Shown here: one piece after another, positions 20,832-32,779 of the stretch
How positions within the stretch are numbered: position 1 is the stretch's first letter
Layout of the letters: every line of letters starts with the position of its first letter
Source: Siphonodentalium dalli
Lineage: Eukaryota; Mollusca; Scaphopoda; Gadilida; Siphonodentaliidae
Length of the DNA: 64,000 nt
Direction of reading: 5' to 3'
NCBI GenBank assembly: GCA_032622095.1
Contig: CP136061.1
Coordinates: 134,503,587-134,567,586 of the forward strand
Program-made: the position numbers and the translations under genes
The notes under the pieces: generated by a model
The model's input: only the letters and a program-made list of their open reading frames with translations
The model's database searches: none
Told to the model about the DNA's origin: nothing

Positions 20832-21130
20832 CAATACCAGAAAATGAAGGTTTTCAACAATAGTACCATTAGTCCCAACGCCTCTCTCTATATTTATAGA
20901 AAATTGAAAATTGGATGGCAATACAAACAAAAAAAATATTCAATATAGTAGCATTTAGTATAACAATATTCCTATATTTGTTGAAAGCTAACAATTGGAT
21001 GCCTAAATTGCGTCCTTTGTTCCAAAATCAGCAATTCAATATAATTCCTGGTCAGAGTGACATGATAGATGTCAACTGTTATACCCCCATTAAATTTTAC
21101 CACCAAGGACATGTTTTGATTACTGCAGAT
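20832..21130. repeat. Duplicated segment, unoccupied copy
   Basis: Continuous counterpart of 18379-19640: 'caataccagaaa', 'gaaggcaata'-like, then 'atatttgttgaaag', 'ttggatgcct', 'cagagtgacatgata' and 'gacatgttttg'. Confidence 0.8.
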
Positions 21131-21778
21131 ATATTTCCATGAATAGAAAAACCCATTTTGAATTCATCAAAGGCTTTCAGTGTGATTATAATCCCAGCCC
21201 GATGATTACGACTCAATCTTCTGGGACAAAGGCGTGTGCTAACTGTTATCAGGTGTGTTGTTCCGACAGACTTCCCGATTAATATTTCATTTGACAATCA
21301 AGTCATAAAATTTTGTCATTTGTGGAAGATGAAAGTGAAGCGTGACGGACTGATTCTTGCCATGAAATAGCATTCATTGTTCATGTTTGGTGTTTAATCA
21401 GGGTATAAAATGCACAGTCAAACTTTGGGGATGTGTTTATCACACTTTCCTCTACAGAAATTATGGGGTCATGTGTGGCTTTGCTAATGCTATACTAGTT
21501 TATTGTATAAAGACTGAAACTTTTTATGACCCGGAAATTAAAATAGAAGATGGTTCCAAATTTGAGGAGATGGCTCCATATAAGTACCTATCGCTGAACT
21601 CGTTTGTAGCACTCAGCCTCTTCTACACTAAGGCATAACGCTCCAGCAAGTATTCAGGGTTATATACGGATTGAACAGCATCTGAACAATTGCAGCGTTC
21701 TTCTTTCAATTGTTTTTCAGCTAACAGCCGGTGACGATGGCCAATCAAAAACTAAAATAAAAGGTCGACCGACCACAG
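21131..21778. other. No gene identified; unrecognised ORFs
   Basis: A plus-strand ORF (21387-21638, 83 codons) and a minus ORF (21097-21297) have no motif that I know. They could be decayed coding sequence or chance. Confidence 0.3.
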
Positions 21779-22212
21779 TGTCCCCCGACAACGTGGCAAG
21801 TCGATGGCCGCTTTGTTAAAGAAATTTTTAAAAATATCGATGGCTGCTTTGTTAAAGAAATTAAACCAGAGTTTCAAATCTCTACATTTAAAACTGTAGG
21901 AGGAGTTGATTACACCTTGAAGGTACCCAATCTCATCCAAAAGGCAAAAATGTTCCAAATTTTCTAAGTCAAAAACCCCCCGAAAATATGGAAAAAATGA
22001 TATTTATTATTAGCTATATAGATGTTGCAAATCATCAACATGTTAGGAACAATATCCCAGAGTTTCAAATCTCTACGTTTAAAACTGTAGGAGGAGTTGA
22101 TTACACCATGAAGGTGCCCAATCTCGGACACACGGACGCACAGACGGACACACGGCACGACGGACGGATGAGGGTCATTTCTATAGTCCTCCGACGGAAA
22201 CGTCGGGGGACA
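21779..22212. mobile_element. Element with TGTCCCCCGAC inverted ends and internal duplications
   Basis: It starts TGTCCCCCGAC and ends GTCGGGGGACA. Inside, 'gatggcygctttgttaaaga' is repeated at about 21803 and 21839, and a ~75-base block ('cagagtttcaaatctctac' to 'ggagttgattacacc') at about 21868 and 22050. A 'gacggacg' tract precedes the right end. I could not assign the superfamily or find a clear target duplication. Confidence 0.65.
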
Positions 22213-22376
22213 ATTAGAAGCTCTTAACTAAGCAGAATGTGTGTTTTAGCAGGAAATTGTCAACTTGAATTATAATCACGTTTATTGTCATTTCAGCTGT
22301 GGACGATCATGCCATGAGGTATAGGTTCAAATGATAGATGTGACAAATTGAAATCCTGGATCTACCCCAGTGCACT

Positions 22377-22830
22377 GGCTATCTATCTATATATCTATCT
22401 ATCTATCTCTAAACTCTCGCAGACCCGGCTTACAGAGAGGGATCGAGCAAATCCATATTTTTAATTTGTCCAAGACTTCTTCACCACCAAAGGGATCTTT
22501 GACGTATGCACATTGTTGCACACAGGACAGCGATTAGCGTCGGCTCCCGATCGACAGTGTGCCAAGTGGAGTGTCATCCCTGGTCATAACATTATCAGAG
22601 GGGTGGAGGTACAAAATTTGCCCAGTACGTATTTATCAAATTTTTGTCCCCGATTCTTTTGCTACTGGAATCGTTCTCAGAGCTCAGATCGATCGTGGCG
22701 TCGATAGTTGATTCATGATGCCCATGGTACTGGCAATGCAGATGACTATACTTTGTCGAATTTGAACCCTCGACTGTACATGTGTCGAAGGTGTAGCCCG
22801 GCTCACAAACCAACTGAGCTATCCGCTATC
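22377..22830 (-). mobile_element. tRNA-derived SINE with (GATA)n tail
   Basis: On the minus strand the head (22826 down to about 22750) contains an A-box-like TAGCTCAGTTGG (22811-22822) and a B-box-like GGTTCAAATTC at tRNA spacing, the internal RNA polymerase III promoter of tRNA-headed SINEs. A body of about 340 bases follows, with 'acgtcaaagatccctt', resembling a segment shared by several invertebrate SINEs. It ends in a (GATA)n run at 22377-22411, as SINE tails do. Target duplications were not resolved. Confidence 0.6.
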
Positions 22831-23790
22831 CAAAGCTATCCAAGGTATAAGCCAATTTTACATGCAATTTACCACTTCTCACTTTCTCATATAAACACTA
22901 AAATGCCTGAGGAAATGTAAGGTTCAGATTTCCATCTCTGGCTTCAAATTTCTGTCCCACCCTGACTGACAACCTTTGTCCTAAAAATGAATATCATTCA
23001 AGAGAATGTCAAGTACTTACATATGTGGCCAGGAAGATGTCAGTTCCACCCATCTATTAGCCCCCCATCTGACATTTGCCTTTGACAGCCTTGAAATATG
23101 AAGACATTTCAATTTATTTATAATGAGGCTGTCTGTTTCTTTACTTAATTTATTTATCAGCCACTTTAGAATCGATTTCTTTCATGACAATCAATTAAGC
23201 ATGGATTATGTGTGAAAATTTATCAAATGAAATTGACTAGAAAATCTATTTACCATGTTATCTCCTAGACACCTTAGTATGCATGGACCCAATGAGAATT
23301 CAAAGAAGACTGAATAATAGCTTTTTGCTGTTGTGGGTGAATTTCTGTTGAAACACCTGACAATATACAGCACAATAAAACTTCATGGTAAAAAAAAAAT
23401 AACTTCATTATCTTCTGACCAGGGTGCATGCTGTCATAGGCCAATTTTTTTCTTCGAAAATGGCAACATAACAAATCTCATATGGTCAAAAGTTTGTTTT
23501 TACCCCAAAATAGGAAATGTGAGATATAGAATAACTGAGCATGTGTATATGCGTGGCCATAGACTAATCAATCGATAATTCACAGGTAGAATATTGGGCT
23601 AACTGTAATACAGTGTTGAATGATATAATATCCAAACTGCAGACAGATTTCAGAAAAAAATATCAGCCAAATTTATAACAAGAGTTACGCTCGGAATGGA
23701 AAAATATGCCCGGTGTGCTTTTATGAACTGTACACAAACAAGCAATGGCAGTGACACTAAATTATAGTATTGGAAATGTTATTATGGGCG
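22831..23790. other. No gene seen
   Basis: No repeat family or coding motif that I recognise. Confidence 0.3.
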
Positions 23791-23799
23791 GACGCTGAA

Positions 23800-24700
23800 T
23801 TTTCTAAGTCAAATGGACATATAAAAAACAAGGTATGTTAATAGGGTTTGTTGAACCTTTATGAAGTTCATGTATCATTGCATGCAGCCCACACTAGCTT
23901 GTGGTCATCTGGAAAACTCACATACCAAATTTGGTTCCGATAAAATAACCCAAACTAAAGTTTATCAACCGGAAACCTCAAATGTTGAAAATTCTAAGTC
24001 GAAAAGAGCCATAAGTCAGTAAAAAATATTCGGACCGAACCCATAATCAAACTTGGCCTGTATTTTGGTCTGGAAAACTCACCTACCAAATTTGGTTCTG
24101 ATAAAAATAACCCTAACTAACCTCAAATATTAAAAATTCTAAGTAAAAAAAAAAGAAGAGCAAAGTCAGTACAAAATAATCAGAACGGACCAAAATTTGA
24201 ACTTGACCTCACTAACAGTAATTTGGTCTGGAAATCTCACATACAAAATTTAGTTCCGATAAAGTAACCCAAACTAAAGTTATTATCCGGAAACCGAAAT
24301 AATCAGCAAATTCTATGTCAACAAGGACCACAACTCTGGCAAAAATTGTCAGACAAAACTCAAAAACAAACTTGGCCTGTATTTTGGGCTAGTAAACTCA
24401 CATACCAATTTTCATTCCATTCAGTTCAGATTTACTAAAGTTATCATCCTGAAACGAAAATTGAGTAAAATTCCAACAAAAAGAGCCTTAACTTGGGTGA
24501 AAATTGGCAGACGGAACTCACATTCGAACTTGACCTGTATTTTGTGCTTCTAAACCCACATACTAAATTTCATTCCATTCAGTTCAGACTTACTAAAGTT
24601 ATAATCTGGAAATGAATAAAACGAACGGACAGATGGACAGATTGATGGCTACACCAATAACATATTATGTTCCGTTTTTTTCAAAACAGGCATATAATAA
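23800..24700 (-). repeat. Tandem modules of about 160 bp, minus orientation
   Basis: Four to five diverged units carry 'accaaatttggttccgataa', 'aacccaaactaaagtt' and 'aattctaagtc'. The block ends with 'gacagatggacagattgatg' and 'ttttttcaaaacaggcatat'. It is the reverse complement of the module type at 57.5-58.2 kb. Confidence 0.75.
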
Positions 24701-24843
24701 AACAAACTCAAATTACAGTAATTTCTTAAAAGTGTTCAAGCTTTCCAGTGAATCCACTAGTTTGAAGATATAACTTAGCTTTCGGAAGATTTAGTTTTTG
24801 ATTATTTTGCCATGGCTGCCTATGCTGAAATAAGCCACCTTAA

Positions 24844-25172
24844 CCCTTTGGAGAGTATTTATAACGTCATATACATGACGTCATACATGAGTTTAACGTC
24901 AAAAGTGATCGCAACAATTATTAACAAATTCGGGTCGAAAGGGTTCAATAATTCATTATAATTGATGTGTACTTTCTGTGTGCTATTATAATCTATTGCA
25001 CTTATACATTTGGACATTTTATTAATCAAAATATCTCCTATACAATTCATTTATAATCAGATATTTAATTGAAGTTATGTCTACATAAAAATGACACTTC
25101 CTGAAACGACATATATGTTGTTCCACTCGCGAACCATACGGCGACATATATGTCGTTCTACTCGCCAAAGGG
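24844..25172. mobile_element. TTAA-flanked element, 'CCCTTTGG' sub-type
   Basis: TTAA lies at 24840-24843 and 25173-25176. Ends CCCTTTGGAGAGTA and TACTCGCCAAAGGG match with one difference. 'gacatatatgtygttcyact' is repeated twice near the right end, and TGACGTCA lies near the left end. Confidence 0.8.
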
Positions 25173-25176
25173 TTAA

Positions 25177-26654
25177 CTCAAATCACTGCCAACTTTTTGG
25201 GTATTTCAGATAACCGTGTAGCGAATTTCCTGGATATATTGTTTACCTTGTTTTTTTTTTCATCATTATGTCAGAAAATGGATCGCATGCGCATATATAC
25301 AGATCCCCCTGATGAATTAAACTGACAAGTCTCCGGCACACAGCCTGCGTCTTTTGGGCACTGAATTTTAAATTCCTTTATATATGACACCCAAACTATG
25401 TTGTTACACCTGAGTATTTACTGAGCAATGGATCTAACGCTTGAACAACCAGGGCCCCTGATATCACTGAAATGTGCCGAGTTCAGGTTCTGAATGCAAG
25501 TGTTGAAGCGCATGTATCTATTTGTCATTTAATAAATTTACCTTTAAACACCTGTACATCATTGACCCATATCTAGTAATATGTTAAAACGGAGCCTGAG
25601 TAACCATCTGATAATACCTACAATGTAGTATATATAACACACAAACTGTTTTTATACCCAAGTATTTACTGAGCGATGAACCAGGTAAACTACATGGTCG
25701 CTTGCATCTGAATTTATTATTCTTTACAAGCAGAGGTACACCAGGTTGTTCATATAACAGTGTTTCTTAAAACTCAAATGGGACATCATACATGGGTCAC
25801 TTTCTGCCTCATTACCCTCAAACATGGTGAAATCTGTTTTGGAGTAGATTCACACAGATAACCAGATTCAAATCATATATGCAGATAAGCCCTGTGGGCA
25901 CCTGTTGACAACAAAAGTATGAAATCAAACATGATTTAATTACTTAAAGGTGATATACCTGATTCACTTCTACAAATTTCAAATACAGTTGCTTTTTGCA
26001 GTGACACTGGGTGTGGGGACAGCTCCAAGATAAAGTGACATGGCTTATTTTTGGTGCAACTGGAGACATTTATAGGCAAGCTTCATCATATCTGACTATG
26101 CATACAAAGAAATAGTCAGATAGACCAATTTTCTTGGTTGAGTTTCAAACTTTTAACCGGGTTATGCATGGTTGGGAATCTAGGGTAAAACACTATATGT
26201 TGCTTTAGAACTGAAATTAAATGAGTAATGATGATATGGTTCATTTTCAGAAAATTATAAAACCATTGTCTCTTCTGCCCTCCACCAAGTGGGGGAGGCA
26301 TAAAGTGCCCTTTAATTTTTTTTAGAATGGCAAAAAATATGGAAGGCTCATGGCCAGTTATGCATATTGAAGCACTGCACTGTTATTTTATATGATACAT
26401 ATGATCAATTTGATAAAATGTGAGTGATATTGTCTGCATGGTGGTGATGGGAATCTTGTATTTTTTTATATTGGCCTTGGAGAATGTGTGTGTTCTGGGA
26501 ATAAGCCTTTGCCGTTTGCAAATTGCAGAGTTATCAGTCACATGTATCATATATGAAAGTGTCAAAGACACTAGCTCAAGTTGAATGGAGGGGGGGGGGG
26601 GGTAGTTTAATGTGTTACAGTCAATAGAGCGATTAGGAATGCAGAAAGTTTAAA
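25177..26654. other. No gene seen; one short duplication and a G13 tract
   Basis: A ~55-base stretch ('aaactatgttgttacacctg' type, followed by 'gtatttactgagcratg') occurs at about 25385 and 25633. G13 at 26590-26602. Confidence 0.35.
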
Positions 26655-26995
26655 TGTCTAAGTTAATACTAAATGTCAACATGAAGAGATATACATAAAG
26701 TAAAATCTAAGATGGCTGCTGGTGGCCATGTTTTTTAATTGAAAATTGTTCAAAATATGATAGCTCCCATCTGGAGGTGATCCTAAACATGCCTGTACAT
26801 TTTCAAAACAATTCTCCAATAAATGAGGGTTGCAGGGTGTTTTGATGGATTGAAATTTAAAATCCAAGATGGCTGCAGATTGACATTTTTTTTAACGAAT
26901 TTCAGTCAAAATATGAGGCTCCTATCTGGATCTCACCCGAAAGATCCAAATGAAGTTTGGTGATCGGATGTGGGAGGTGGCCTATAAGGTATGCT
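26655..26995. repeat. Dispersed repeat, 'aagatggctgc' family, two modules
   Basis: Two modules of about 160 bases, each with 'aagatggctgc' and 'caaaatatga', followed by 'gaagtttggtgatcggatg'. Confidence 0.65.
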
Positions 26996-27925
26996 TGCAT
27001 GGTCCTGGAAATTGCTTTAAAATGTTGTATGATGATTCAGTGTATGATTACCAAAATTTTGCCTTATTTCAGAATTTATGCCAACACATCTGACTGTTTT
27101 ACGCCCCTCATGAGTACCCCCCCCCCCCCCCCACACCAAACTGATGGAAACTTTAAATAAGGTGGTTTATAACTGTTCTCCATGAGGCTCACCACCCCTT
27201 CTACTGTCACAAATACCGCCAGGGGAGTCGAAGCAGGGGGCATTATAATTGAATGGGTTCCAGCTTTCCTTGACCTTGACTGAAGCATGTACAAAACTAC
27301 AAATGCATCATTTACATTGTAGAAAAGTTCCCCTATGGAGGTTGTAAGCCACCCCATTCCCCAATAGCCTCCCCCACCCTTCAGTGCTTTCACCACCATT
27401 ACCTGTCACCATTACCTGTCAGCAAGACAAAGGGAATTTCATAATCAAATAGCATTTAATTTAATCCTCTCAAATTTGTGGACTTTACAGTACACACTTG
27501 ACTTTACAACCAATTTTTATGACATCTTGACTGGGAGTATGTAAGGTGAAACAGGATTGTTATGGTAAACTTGGGTAAAAGGTAGTATGAATTGTAAACC
27601 CAGGTTATACACAGTTTATTTCGGAGGCCTCATGCTTCTGTCATCATTAAACGGCTCATTTTTATGTGCGACTACTTGATGGCTCTTTTTATGGCAGTTT
27701 AGATAAATATAACCAATGTCTTCTGTGGTTGTGGCAGAGACATGGCGACAGGGGTTTTTTGGGAGGGGGTGCTCACCCCCCCCCCCCCCGCAACTTTTGT
27801 CAAAATTTTCAACAGTTGGAAATTTCATACCTGCCAAAACATTAGTTGGAAATTTCACACCAACAATAGGTTGAAAATGTTCTTGTAGTTTGATTTTCAA
27901 ACAATTTGTTTGAGGTAATTAGTTG
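26996..27925. other. No gene seen; C16 and C14 tracts
   Basis: C16 at 27117-27132 and C14 at 27776-27789. ORFs across these tracts encode poly-Pro or poly-Gly and are not genes. Confidence 0.35.
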
Positions 27926-27929
27926 TTTT

Positions 27930-28650
27930 TGGACCAATATTTTCATATTTTCATATTTTTTAGGTCACTATTTGGACTGAAATGGTCATCAGTTGGAAAT
28001 GTTCCAACCTTAGGGGGGGGGGGGGTGACAGGTTGGAAATATCCAACACTGGGAAAGCTTGTGTCCTGATCCCTCCCCCGTGGCCAGTCAAAAACTGCTA
28101 GTTAATTTAAGAAAACAATATTGCCATACATTTGGTCAACATTGTCATTGGAATTGTCATCAGTTGGAAATTTTCCAACCTAAGTGGGTGTGTCAGGTTT
28201 GAAATTTCAAAATCCAGGAAGGCTTGAGGCTAGTCTAGATGCTAGGATTTTGCGATTTTCTTGTTCAGATTTCAAAATTTTCGCACACTGGGCCGATCCG
28301 TGGTCGGCCCGGTGTGTCATTGTTCCTCCCCCGTGGCCAATACACAAAACTGCTACTATAATTAGTTAAAGAAAACAATATTTTAATACATTTGGTCAAA
28401 CTTGTGGACTGAAATAGTCATCATGCAGTTGGAAAATGTTCCAACCTGAGGGGCAGTATGAGGTTTGAAATTTCCAACACTAGGAAAGCTTCAGTTGAGG
28501 CCAGTCTAGATGCTAGGATTTGCGATTTTCTTGCATAGATTTCAAAATTTTCTCACACTGGGCCGGATAACCATGGTCTGCCGGGTGTCCTGGTCTCTTG
28601 CCCGTAGTCGGAGTTAGACGACTAGATGTTAGGATTTATGCAATTTTCAT
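27930..28650. repeat. Diverged tandem repeat, about 260-bp unit
   Basis: 'cagttggaaatgttccaacc' recurs near 27990, 28160 and 28430; 'aagaaaacaatattg' near 28110 and 28368; 'agtctagatgctaggatt' near 28230 and 28503. A G13 tract lies at 28013-28025. Confidence 0.7.
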
Positions 28651-30117
28651 GTCAAAATATCTGAATGCAGTTCTCATACCGGGAATATAGAAAACCATGG
28701 TTTATAAGTATATAGGATATTAGGTCTGAGCACTGAGGTGCAAAGGGGGGGGGTGCAAATGGAATTATGCAAAACTTGTGTTTGGTCTTATTTTGATTCA
28801 AGGAGGGGGGGGTGCAGTTGGAATTTCCCAAGTTGGACACCCCCAAACGGAGACCCTCTAGCCACATCCCTGGGTTGTGGACACATATGCTGGATACTAG
28901 AGTTAAGATTGTTTACTAAAATGTACTTTACAAAAATGCATATATATGGCCTGAAAAATAAAAAGTTATAGGGTTGAAAAAGCACAATTTTTTTAAATGA
29001 GTCTTACAAATCTCCCTAGACCACAATTTTATTATTTTCCTGCTATCAATGAGAACTTTACATTGAAATAACCATCAGTTGGAGACAGTTTACAACAATA
29101 GGGGACATTGAGTTGGAAATTCAAACCAGTTAGAAAGTTTGAGGTATCATGTTTCCCAGTGTTGGGAATTTGGGGTCCACAGGAGAGGGGGGTGCATGGA
29201 ACTCACCAACCTCGAAACCATGTGATTCCCCACCATGACCCTGTATGGGATCATAGGCCCTGCGTTGGGGAAATCCTGGTGACACCCCTGCCTTGGGGGG
29301 GGGGGGGGGGGGGGTGGGGGTGGGACAGGTTATCATGGTGAATATATTTGTTCCATGTTTCATTTGATCAGAAAATGAACACATAAAACCCTTTTACAAA
29401 AGATGAAAAATGGTAGACATCTAAAAAAATATTAAACATTAGAAATTTTTAAAAATTATAATGCACCACCCTCCAAAATGTCATTCTCAAAGCTGCCCTA
29501 AATAAAATGTGCAGTCATGTGAAATACGACATCTTAAACTTAAAACCATACATATGTATAAATGACCCCAACGATCCGACTCTTGACATATTAGTGAATA
29601 GACAGGAATAATTTCAGTAGATTTGCATTTCTGCTTTGACAAACAAGATCATTCATGTGAAATCAATTACAGAGTGTACTCACGACGATGAGCAAATACA
29701 CAGAATTGATTGATATATACAAGGTAATAAATAGTCATGATCCGATTCGGGGCATTAGGCATCGTGTATGTCATGACCTTGTTCGAAATCAGGAAATGGG
29801 GCAAGAAGACACTGTAAAGTTACCTCATTCAACAAGAATATGTACAGGGACGCCGGAGAAGGGGGGCATGCAGGGGCATTTGCCCCCTTTGCCCCCCTTG
29901 CCCTAGCCCAGGAGAGTCCAGTGGGTACCCGAAAAGTGCCCTCCTGACTGGTTTGCACCCCTTGCCCTTTGGTGCTTCCGGGGTGCTTGAATATTTTGTG
30001 TAAATAATATCAGTACTGCTCTCAGCTGTCCAAACTTTTGGCAGATTTAATTTTTTTAATGTGATTGTTTGCATTTATCAATTTGCAGGGAAAATAGGTT
30101 GATAAATATATGACACA
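28651..30117. other. No gene seen; G-rich low complexity
   Basis: It contains G20 at 29295-29314 and a 'ttgccccctttgcccccctt' stretch near 29880. Overlapping glycine- or proline-rich ORFs are artefacts. Confidence 0.35.
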
Positions 30118-30523
30118 CAGGCCTGCATGAGAATATGGTGCCTGTACTATGCAGAATGAGGTCCCCAGATGGGGAATTTAGTGACGCTATCCCCACAGTG
30201 GGATAGCAGCACTAAATTCACCAATTGGGGACCTCATTCTGCTTAGGCCTCATCTTCTCTGGAAAATTTCTTTATTATAAAATTCTATAGAAACTTCTTC
30301 ACATAGATTTTTTTTTTTTTTTTAATTTAGTTTCTCTGTAATTTGCAGAATGAGGTCTCTAGAGGGTGAATTTAGTGACGCTAACCTGCATGGCAGGCTA
30401 ACATCAGCAAATTCACCCTCTTGGAACCTCATTCTGCTTAGGCCTCAACTGCTATTTGAGTCCTAGGATAAAATTTAAGTTCTCCAGTTGATGTTGGTGT
30501 TGTTCACCCATTGGTCACCTCGA
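30118..30523. mobile_element. Composite of two hAT-type element left halves
   Basis: 30118-30310 is a sub-family 2 left half (CAGGCCTGCATGAG end, hairpin, 'cctcatcttctctgg'). 30340-30523 is a sub-family 1 left half (hairpin, 'gcctcaactgctat'). The right ends are missing. Confidence 0.7.
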
Positions 30524-31224
30524 CAGGAGATGAGGGCATATTAGGTTTACCTTGATTGACACCGACCCAATATTGAAAGCCCCAGGGGGTATATGGATTA
30601 ATATGGGGTCAATAGACGCCATCTTGTTTTTCTTGTAACTCTGCCGCCTCAGGGTATTTTTCGTGTATATTTTGGCGCCAAGAAATGGGATATCTATCAG
30701 AAATCATTTTCTGTGAATTTAAAGATATAGTACCATGTACCAAAACCTGCATGTACGTGATATATTTGAGGAATTCTAAAGACTCAAAAATTTACTATCA
30801 AACTTAATGTGTTGTCCTACTTCTGGTGATTAGCCATTGACTCAATGTGTTGACGATCAACGACCATGGCGCATCACTGTGACATTACATAAGTTAATGG
30901 CAATAGACGACACATTTAAATGACTCTTAGTTGCCGGCTACGGTGACATGAGGTTCAGCGAGATTAATATCGGGCTCTGATATTAATCCCAGTTCGCCTC
31001 ATATGACACTGTATCCGGCAACAACTCGCCCTGTAACTTATAATAGCCCTAGAGATTTGCATGTAAATCCCCATTATATGACTATATAATGCCTTGTAAC
31101 AATTCTCTTTATAGGATCTGACATATACTTATGTCATTTCAAATTAACTGATTTATTTCCAGAGGCAACAGCGAAAAACACTTTAAAATGACACTGTAGC
31201 TCAACTTGGATGGGGGATAACTTC
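30524..31224. other. No gene seen apart from a hairpin
   Basis: No coding motif. It contains the ~95-bp inverted repeat listed separately. Confidence 0.35.
30929..31025. repeat. Inverted repeat of about 95 bp
   Basis: 'gttgccggctac', 'gacatgaggttc' and 'gattaatat' pair with 'atattaatc', 'cgcctcatatgac' and 'gtatccggcaac' around a short loop. Confidence 0.75.
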
Positions 31225-31410
31225 ATGTGTTAAAGTGGCCATGTTTTATAACGAATTTCGGTCAATATAGGAGGCTCCCATCTAGAGAGGTCACCCCGAA
31301 GATCTGTATGAAGTTTGGTGATGATCGGATGAAAGACGTGGCACGTAAGGTGTGCTAACGGAAATTGTTGACACATGCACGGATGGATGCCAACCCATGG
31401 CAATATAGCT
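31225..31410. repeat. Dispersed repeat fragment, 'aagatggctgc' family
   Basis: It shares 'aacgaatttcggtcaatata', 'gaagtttggtgatgatcgg' and 'gatgccaacccatggcaata' with 4.5 and 26.9 kb. Confidence 0.6.
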
Positions 31411-31459
31411 AAAAATCGTGAGCAATGTTTCGATTCAACGTGTATGCACAAACAGACCT

Positions 31460-32714
31460 ATTTTGACGCATGCGTTTTACGCATCCGTCCGCGCATCAGT
31501 ACCCGCATCGTTTCGATCTCCAATGTTATCGCTGGGGCTTTCACATACCATCCGCTAAACGCGCGTGCACGCATAACTTTTCGCTCCGAGACCGAAAAGC
31601 TGTCCGCTTTACGCATAAGTGGACAGGGGTATTCGGTGCAATGTCGTTAATCATGGGATATACCGTAGATATTTTGTGGTGTTTACGAATGAGAATGGTA
31701 TAATATGTGGGGGCGTATGCCAGCTGGCACCATGCTATCTAATCTTGGGTCAAATTAAACAAGAATGAAATAATTGTGATGGCAGTTATAGGTCAAAATA
31801 TACATCAAATGACATCGAATGCCTTGGTTTTGTGGGAAGTAGCATTTTTGCTGGCAGTCTCTCATATAGAAGCGTAGGTGCACCATACCTAAACACAGGT
31901 ACGAAGCTTGTTTCGACGAGGAGCTGATAGATTCTGTACGCCAATTTGACAACCTGTTTAATCCGAAAAATATTGGATATCACGATTAACAGAGATCGCA
32001 AAATTCATGGGAAACAATTTCGAGCGCCATGAAGAACTCGGGACATAGAGAATGTTCAGGCAATTAGCTCTCAGTCCATGCACGATGGCAGGTTGACACA
32101 ATGTGTATAGTATTTTGTTGTTTATTTGGGGAGGGTGGTTCATCTGTTGTTTTAACTGACGCTAAATTCATGACAACATCAATATAGATTCAATATTCAC
32201 TATACCATAATTCAGCATTTGGTATGTTGGTATTTCTGTTAAATATATCAATATCTTGGGATATATTACCAAATTATATTGCTAAATTTCTGTTCATATA
32301 GTCTACATATGTGTATTTGTTCGTCCCTATATTGGTGAGTGAAACTGAACACATTTGTTTCAATACTAAAACGATTCATGGATTCGTTGCATGGAGGACA
32401 ATGAAATGTAAAAGCAATATGGCTTAAAACCTGCGAAACCGCTCCAAACGTTTTTTTCTCTCATTTAATACTAAATTTGAAGACAATATGGAGAAGTATT
32501 CGAGATAAGTATACCCGATTAAGCAATCATTGGAACGTCCTCGTCGTCGGAATCCATGGCGAAAGGACAATATGTAAACACAAATAATTCTTCACACATC
32601 CGCTAACAGACACGTACGCGCAGAGGTAAACGGAGGTATGTGAAAGCTCTAAACGCACGTCCGCCTAACGCATCTGTAAAACGCATGCGTTAAACGCATG
32701 TATGTGAAAGCAGC
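31460..32714 (+). mobile_element. Harbinger-like element with inverted CG-rich ends
   Basis: Inverted blocks lie at both ends: 'acgcatgcgttttac' (31466) against its complement near 32688, and 'gctttcacatacc' (31539) against 'ggtatgtgaaagc' (32634). The right tip is 'atgtatgtgaaagcagc'. Such ends plus a MADF-domain remnant between them suggest a PIF/Harbinger-type element, which often carries a Myb/MADF protein besides the transposase. I see no transposase. The left tip appears lost. Confidence 0.55.
31894..32046 (+). pseudogene. MADF (Myb/SANT-like) DNA-binding domain remnant
   Basis: The plus-strand frame from 31912 reads FDEELIDSVRQFDNLFNP, KNIGYHD, a stop at 31987-31989, then QRSQNSWETISSAMKNSG. 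This fits the MADF pattern (LI..V...p.LY.....Y.d...r...W..I...) found in Adf-1-like regulators and in the second protein of Harbinger transposons, where it binds transposon ends. The stop, and the loss of the pattern after 'NSGH', show decay. A host MADF gene is less likely given the flanking inverted repeats. Confidence 0.6.
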
Positions 32715-32715
32715 T

Positions 32716-32779
32716 TAATCCTGAAAAATTTCCCATAATTCTGCTGCAGTTTAGGGGTTGATTATTTAGGACATTACTG
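32716..32779. mobile_element. TA-type palindromic element, right-end fragment
   Basis: 'taatcctgaaaaattt' to 'acattactg' abuts the Harbinger-like right end. Confidence 0.7.

Noticed and set aside
21387-21638. 83-codon plus-strand ORF as a gene
   Set aside because: No recognised motif, no convincing splice or start context; kept only as a note.
22750-22830. Functional tRNA gene
   Set aside because: A- and B-box-like sequences are present, but the acceptor stem does not close convincingly and a SINE body and tail follow.
27076-27900. Glycine- and proline-rich ORFs
   Set aside because: Created by poly-C/poly-G tracts.
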